In this document: positions 9,001 through 15,000 of the stretch, piece after piece | Layout of the letters: every line of letters starts with the position of its first letter | How positions within the stretch are numbered: the stretch's first letter is position 1 | Source of the DNA: Candidatus Omnitrophota bacterium | GTDB lineage: Bacteria > Omnitrophota > Koll11 > Aquiviventales > Aquiviventaceae | Direction of reading: 5' to 3' | NCBI GenBank assembly: GCA_016196415.1 | Contig: JACPXS010000017.1 | Coordinates: 1-15,668, forward strand | DNA length: 15,668 bases | Notes under the pieces: generated by a model | What the model was told of the DNA's origin: nothing | The model's database searches: none | What the model saw: only the letters and a program-made list of their open reading frames with translations | Program-made: the position numbers and the translations under genes

Positions 9001-12000
9001 TTGAGGAGCGCGCTGCGATCATCGGCCCAGCCGATCGTGATGCGCGCCTCGGGCGTAACCGTCCGCGTTGCCGCCCACAGGTCGAGCAGGAACGTATCGA
9101 CCTGGTCGCGGGTCAGGGTCGTTGGTGACAGCGTCACCACACCGGTCAGGCCATCGCGTCGGACCTGCAGCTCCGTGCGTCCCTCCAGGGACTCAAGCGC
9201 GCGGACCGGGTCCTCAACGCCGCGAAAGCCCAGCTGCGTCAACTGACCCTTCAGCGCCGGGCTCAGTTCCACGCCCGTCCACATCCCGCTGTCCATCCGT
9301 GCCCGGACCTCCGCAGCCGACATCGCGACAAAGTCGGGCTCGTTCATGAGGTTCAACGTGACCAGCGGATGACGCCCGACCAATTCGAAGACAGGCCTCA
9401 ACGCGAACATGAGCTCCGCGCGCTTGTCCGCGTCACTGATGTACTCAGGATGCTCGCCGATCGGCAGGCCGTTTTCCTCCGCCACCCCGTCGGCGATGCG
9501 GTAGTCGGTCAGGATCACATCCGCGCTGAAGCGGCGATTCCCGCGTGCCTGGGCCAGCGCATGCGCCGCCTCGACCTCATGCAGAAAGACCTCAATGCTG
9601 GCCAACGCCTCATCGTCAAGCTGAAGCCGATCGTCCGGGCCAACGGTCAGGATGCTGCGAAAGTCAAAGCCGAAGTCGAAGCTCATGCGGCTTTCGCCGG
9701 CTTCCACCGCCTGCGTCAGGGCTTGCCGCAGACGCGCTTGTCCGGCATCCGTCGCGAAGCTCACCGAACCCGTTGGATCAGGATTGTACGGGTTGCGGCC
9801 AAAGTCCAAGCCGATGAAGGCGTTGTCCCGCTCAGTGCCAAAGGCAAAGTGGTGTCCGGAATTGTGCTCGACCGCCTCCTCCTCGACGACGCTGGGGAGC
9901 GCCGACACGACGATGCCCGGTCGCGGAGCGGTCACGGGGAAGGTCGGCCGCGTCGTCGTCTGCGCGGGCGACTGGGCGGCTTCGGCGCGGATGGTTGGCG
10001 CAGGATTCGTGAGCGCGCGCTCGAGTGCTCCCTGATCATCCGCTGGAAGCTGGGCCTCTTCTGTCCGCCGCGTGGGGGCAGAGGCAGCCGCGCCAAGGCG
10101 GCTGTAGCTGTTGTCCGCACGGCCTGACAATTGATGCACCAATCTCTCGCGCAGCGCCTCGAGGGTGGGGGGCAACGTCGTGCGACCACCGCCGCCCGGC
10201 GGCAGCTTGACAGGAGAAATCGCGCCGGATAGACTCGTAGATGAGGAGCTGGTTCCATGGATGAGCGAGCGCTCTTGAAGCGCATTTCGATCAATCCCCA
10301 GATTTGCGGCGGCCGGCCCTGCATCAAAGGACACCGAATACCTGTTGAGATCATTCTGGAATTGCTGGCGTCCGGCGTCTCGCCCCGAGCGATCTGTAGC
10401 AAGCAGTACTACCCTACCATCACGCTCGAAGAAGTCCGGGCCTGTCTTGCTTTCGGGGCCCAGTCCGTCCGCAACGAGGACATCCACTTTGCGGAAGAGC
10501 TGGCCTCGAAGCGGTAGATGCGGCTCCTGGCGGACGAGTCCCTCGCCGGGCGTACCCGCCAGTTCCTCCGCTCCTTGGGCGACGAGTTGATCACCGTGGA
10601 TGATCTGGGTCATGTCGGCGCCGCGAACGGCGAGGTTCTGGCGCTGGCCAAGGCTCACGAGGCGATCCTGATCGCCGAGGATCGGGGGTTCGGCAACCTG
10701 TTGGACTACCCCCTGGGCACCCACCGCGGCATCATCGTCATGAAGATCCACAGTGCCGATGACTACGAGCCCGCCCACCGGCATCTGGCCGCCGCGCTCA
10801 AGGCCACCCCTGCCAACCAGCTCACCGGCGCGCTGCTCATCGTCGACCGCAACAAATCCCGTCTCCGCCGTCCGGCCTAACTCCCCGCCAACCTTCTCGG
10901 CGCCCGGCGGCAGGACCTCGTCTGGCTTCGGCTGCGCGGCGGCGACGCCTCTGGCGCGGGCCAAGGCGTAATCCAGCGCCGGACCAAGCGACTGGCGGTA
11001 CCGCTCGGGCAGGGCCTGCCGCAGGCGCTCAAGCGCCTCCACCGCATACGGCTGGCGCATCGCGCCAAGGGCTTTGATGACCTCAACCGCGACCTGGGAA
11101 TACTGAGCGTCGTATGCACGCCTGGCGTCGAGGTTCCGTGCGAGCGGTCCGTCGGTATTGAACTCTGTCTGGTCTCTCCACAAGAGGACCTTCTCCACAT
11201 CGAGCTTCTCCTCGGCCCACTTCCACCAGTTGCGGATGTACTGTTCGAATGCGCCCGCAATCTCAGGCGAGGGCGGCGCAGAGGCCAACGCGAACACAAT
11301 CCGAACGTCGCGGAACAGGCGCACGCCGTCCCATCCCAACAGGTGTCCTAAGGTGTTGATCCCCTCAGGGCCTTGCCGGATGAGCCGTTCAGACGCCAGG
11401 TCAAGGCGGACGGGAGCGGTGGGCCGATCTTCGATGAAGTCGAACGACCGAATGAAGCCCTTCGGGTCATGCTCCACCAATGCATCCAGCACGCCCTCAA
11501 GGAGGCTATCCGCGTTGGGGAAATCGCGAACCGTGGTCAGGAACAGGATGACCTCTTCGGCATCTTGCGCCATCGCAGCACCAACCGCAGCCCGCAGATG
11601 TTCCCACAGGCCCGGCAGGCGCGCTTGATACGCTGACAGCCTCTCGGGGTGCGTGCGGAAGAACTCCAGCGCGCTGGCGGGAGTACGGTCGACCGCTCCG
11701 AAGAAGATCTCAGCCGCCCATGGCTGCTCGTCATAGTCGTCGAAATATTTGAGGGCGGTGTAGGCCGCTCTGGGGTCATGCTCCACGGCGGTGCGAATCA
11801 GTTGAGCCGCCCATGGCTCACGCACGAACGTGGGGATATGGCTCAGCACCTGGAGAGGCCGGGCAAGCGCTAACACCTCCCAGTCTTCACGCTGGAGATC
11901 CCCTGAACGCTCCCGCAGCAACGTCAGCAGGCGTTCGTCAACGGGCGGCACTGGCAGTTTGCGCAACTGCCGCACCGGTTCCTGGATCGTCTCGAACTGC

Positions 12001-15000
12001 TGCGCCGCCTCCTCCTCCCGCTCCAGCATTTCCACCGCGCCCGGCGGCAGCGCAGCGCCAGGAGCCGGCGTGTCCAGGTAGTTAGCGGTCCCACGGCCAG
12101 CGGCCAGCGGGTTCACGAGGGCGCGGCTCAGGTTCGCGAGGGGAGCCGACAGCGGCATCCCGCCGCCGCCCACGGAACGCTGCTCGTCGTCGCCCGCAGC
12201 ACCCACTGCTGGTCCACCGGCCGGCAAGCCGGCACCGGCGATGAGGTCCATCGCCGCGAGCTGATCCGGCGTCGGCTCATCAGGTCCGGACCCGCCAGGG
12301 GGTGGCCCGCCCGCGCCGGCCGCAGCAGTCACTCCGGGCTGTGCAACGCGTGGAGGGACGGGAAGCCCACGCGCCTTTAAGAACGCATCAAGTCGCTCAC
12401 CCTCACCCAACAGGTCTTTGGTCTCCAACAAGCCGTGTCGGGCTTGCTCACGTTCTACCTTCTGGTATCGCTCTGGATGCTGCTCTGCATCCTTCCAGCG
12501 GGCATACTCAGTGATGTGTGCCGCAGTCAGGCCAGCCAGCGAGTTGGGCAACAATGCCTGGAAGAGCGCGTTGCTCGGATCAATGCCAAAGGGTGCAAAG
12601 ACCGCCTGCAGGATTTGCTGGCCGATGGCCATGACGTTGACTTCGATCTTGAGGATGAACTGGCCAGCCATGGTATGCTCAAGGAACGGCAGATACGCGG
12701 CACCGGTCAAGAAGGCGATTTCGATCCCGACCATCGCCATGCCCAAGGCGGTCGTCACCACATGCTCGCGCAGCCATCGGCGGTCGGGCATGCGACGTTG
12801 TTTGACAAGCTGGATGACGGTGCCGCCCATCAGGAGGGCTGCCGTCATAAACGGCGTGATCCAGTGCAGCAAGCTGAAGAGACTGACGACCTCGTGATGG
12901 CTGAAGTACCCTTGCACTAAGCTGGTCGTAAAGAAACTAAACGCATCGAGCAACGCCTGTCCCTGGAAGCCAAAGAGCGTCAAGATCCCCAAAATCGGCA
13001 ACACGACCAGCACCTGGGCGAAGGTGCTCGCAACAGCCAACCTCCCACGGCTCTGGGCAATATCACGCAGCGCCGCAAACGGCGCCATGAGACGCTGTGG
13101 GAGCGTCTTGGCTTCCTCAAGCCGTGTCGTGTATTGGCCGACCGCAAAGCCGTGCATGATGCGATAGAGCCCGTAGAAGAAGCTCGGGATGATCAGGGCG
13201 GCGCGCTGCCACGACGTGGCGTGCGGATAGCGCGCCGGCAGATTGATCATCATCTCGTGGACCTCATCCAGGGCGCCGATGGCCTTGAGCACCATCAGGC
13301 CGATACCAACCGCCAGGCCGGCGGACACGGCGGCCGCCAGCCCCCACGACAGGCCGGCTGCCAGCATCGCGCCGCCAAGACCCAACACGACCGGACTCCA
13401 ACGGATCATCCGATTCAAGATCGGATGCTCATGTTCAAAGCGTGCATGTTCGCTCTCAAACGCCGACTCCCCGGTCTTCCACACAAGCTCCTTCCCCTCC
13501 GCCACCGCCTTCTCCAGTGCCTTGCGCTCAAGCGGCTCAAGACCCTCTCGAAGCGGCGTGCTGCCGATCGCCTCGCGGATGACGAAGCCGAAGAGTCGCG
13601 CCTCGCGATACTGGATTTCATGCGTGGGCGGCTGGCCGGCCTTGGGCTGGAAGTAGGCGGCCTGTTCAACCCAACGATCCGATCGGATGGTGATGGCTTT
13701 GGCCATCTTGAGCCCTAACACGACGCTCCAGACGTACATCAAGATGGGGATCAGATACAGTCCCACGACCGCAAGACTGACGATGGACGTGGCAGAAGCG
13801 GCCACGCTGCCAACCACCGAACCCACGATAAGTCCCGCAACCGCAAGCATCGGCAACAGGCCGAATTTGCCGGCTTGGCGGGCTCGCACAACACGGTAGA
13901 TCGCTAACCCCGTGGCCGCGCTCACCACACCGTAAGCCGCAAACGCATAGTGACTCTGGAAGGCCTGCAGGAGAAGCCCCTGCACGACGGAAAGGCCGGT
14001 CAGGTGGCTGGTCAAGTCAACGGCCTGGTGCTGCGTGAAGGCCGCAAAGACCACATGCGAATTGGTTGACAGGAAGAGCAGTGAGGCATTCGCGAGGATG
14101 AAAATGGTGCCCAATTGGAGCAATGGGGCAAGCAACGGAAGGGCGGGGCGGATGCGAGCGACGAGCCAAGACCACGCGGTGCGGAGTTTGGCCTGGACGT
14201 CTGTCCAAGCGGGTAACGCCACCGGAGGCCCCCGGATGGACTCGGCTTCCTGGCCCGGTTGCGCCGTGGGGGTCGGCTTGGTCTGCGGCCTCACCGTCTG
14301 CGTCGGCTCCGGCGTTTGCACGGACGGCTGCGGCGCCACGATGGGACGCTCCAAGGTGCCGAAGGATGAAGAAGGTTCAGCATACCGCCGCAATGCGACA
14401 AAGCCGAGCGCACCGATCACGATGGCGCCGAGCAGTGGGATCGTCATCGGCGAGGCGGCCACGCTCAGCATCGGCAGCCAGGCGGTCAGCGCGCCGAGCG
14501 AGAGGCCGATGCCCGCGTGCGTGCCGACCTGGCCCCTCGCCATCTGATACGCGATCCCGGCCAGCAGCAGCGGCAGGAGGATGATCCGCGGCCGTTGGAT
14601 GGCCCGGAGGGCTCGATCCAAGAGTCGCTGCCACGGGCTGCTCAGAGAAATCTTCTTGGGCGAGCCACGGCCACGATGCGCCGCCCGGCGGGCCTCCCGC
14701 CACCTGATAACAGCGTTCCACGCGGACATCAGCGCCCACCCGGCCATGAAGACCGCCGCCACAATCGCCCATCCGATCAAGGCGCCGCTGCCCGTCAAGT
14801 GCTCCGCCGCCTCGCCCTGTCCCGCCGCCGTCCCTGCCAGCGCCAGCCAGCTCACCGCGATGAGCGGCAGGAGGAGCGCCAGGTGTGCCCGCCTCATGCG
14901 CGTGGGGTTCTTCGTGTAGGCGATCCGCCAGAGTCCAGGGGAAGACTCCACTGGCTCGACGCCGTCGAGGCGCCAAGATGCGCCGCCATGCTGAAGCATC

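Noticed and set aside
14835..14900. Internal Met followed by a signal-peptide-like stretch as the true start of a separate gene
   Set aside because: The frame is open upstream to the window edge with protein-like sequence, and four more membrane helices follow, so it reads as a first transmembrane helix. An internal start cannot be excluded.
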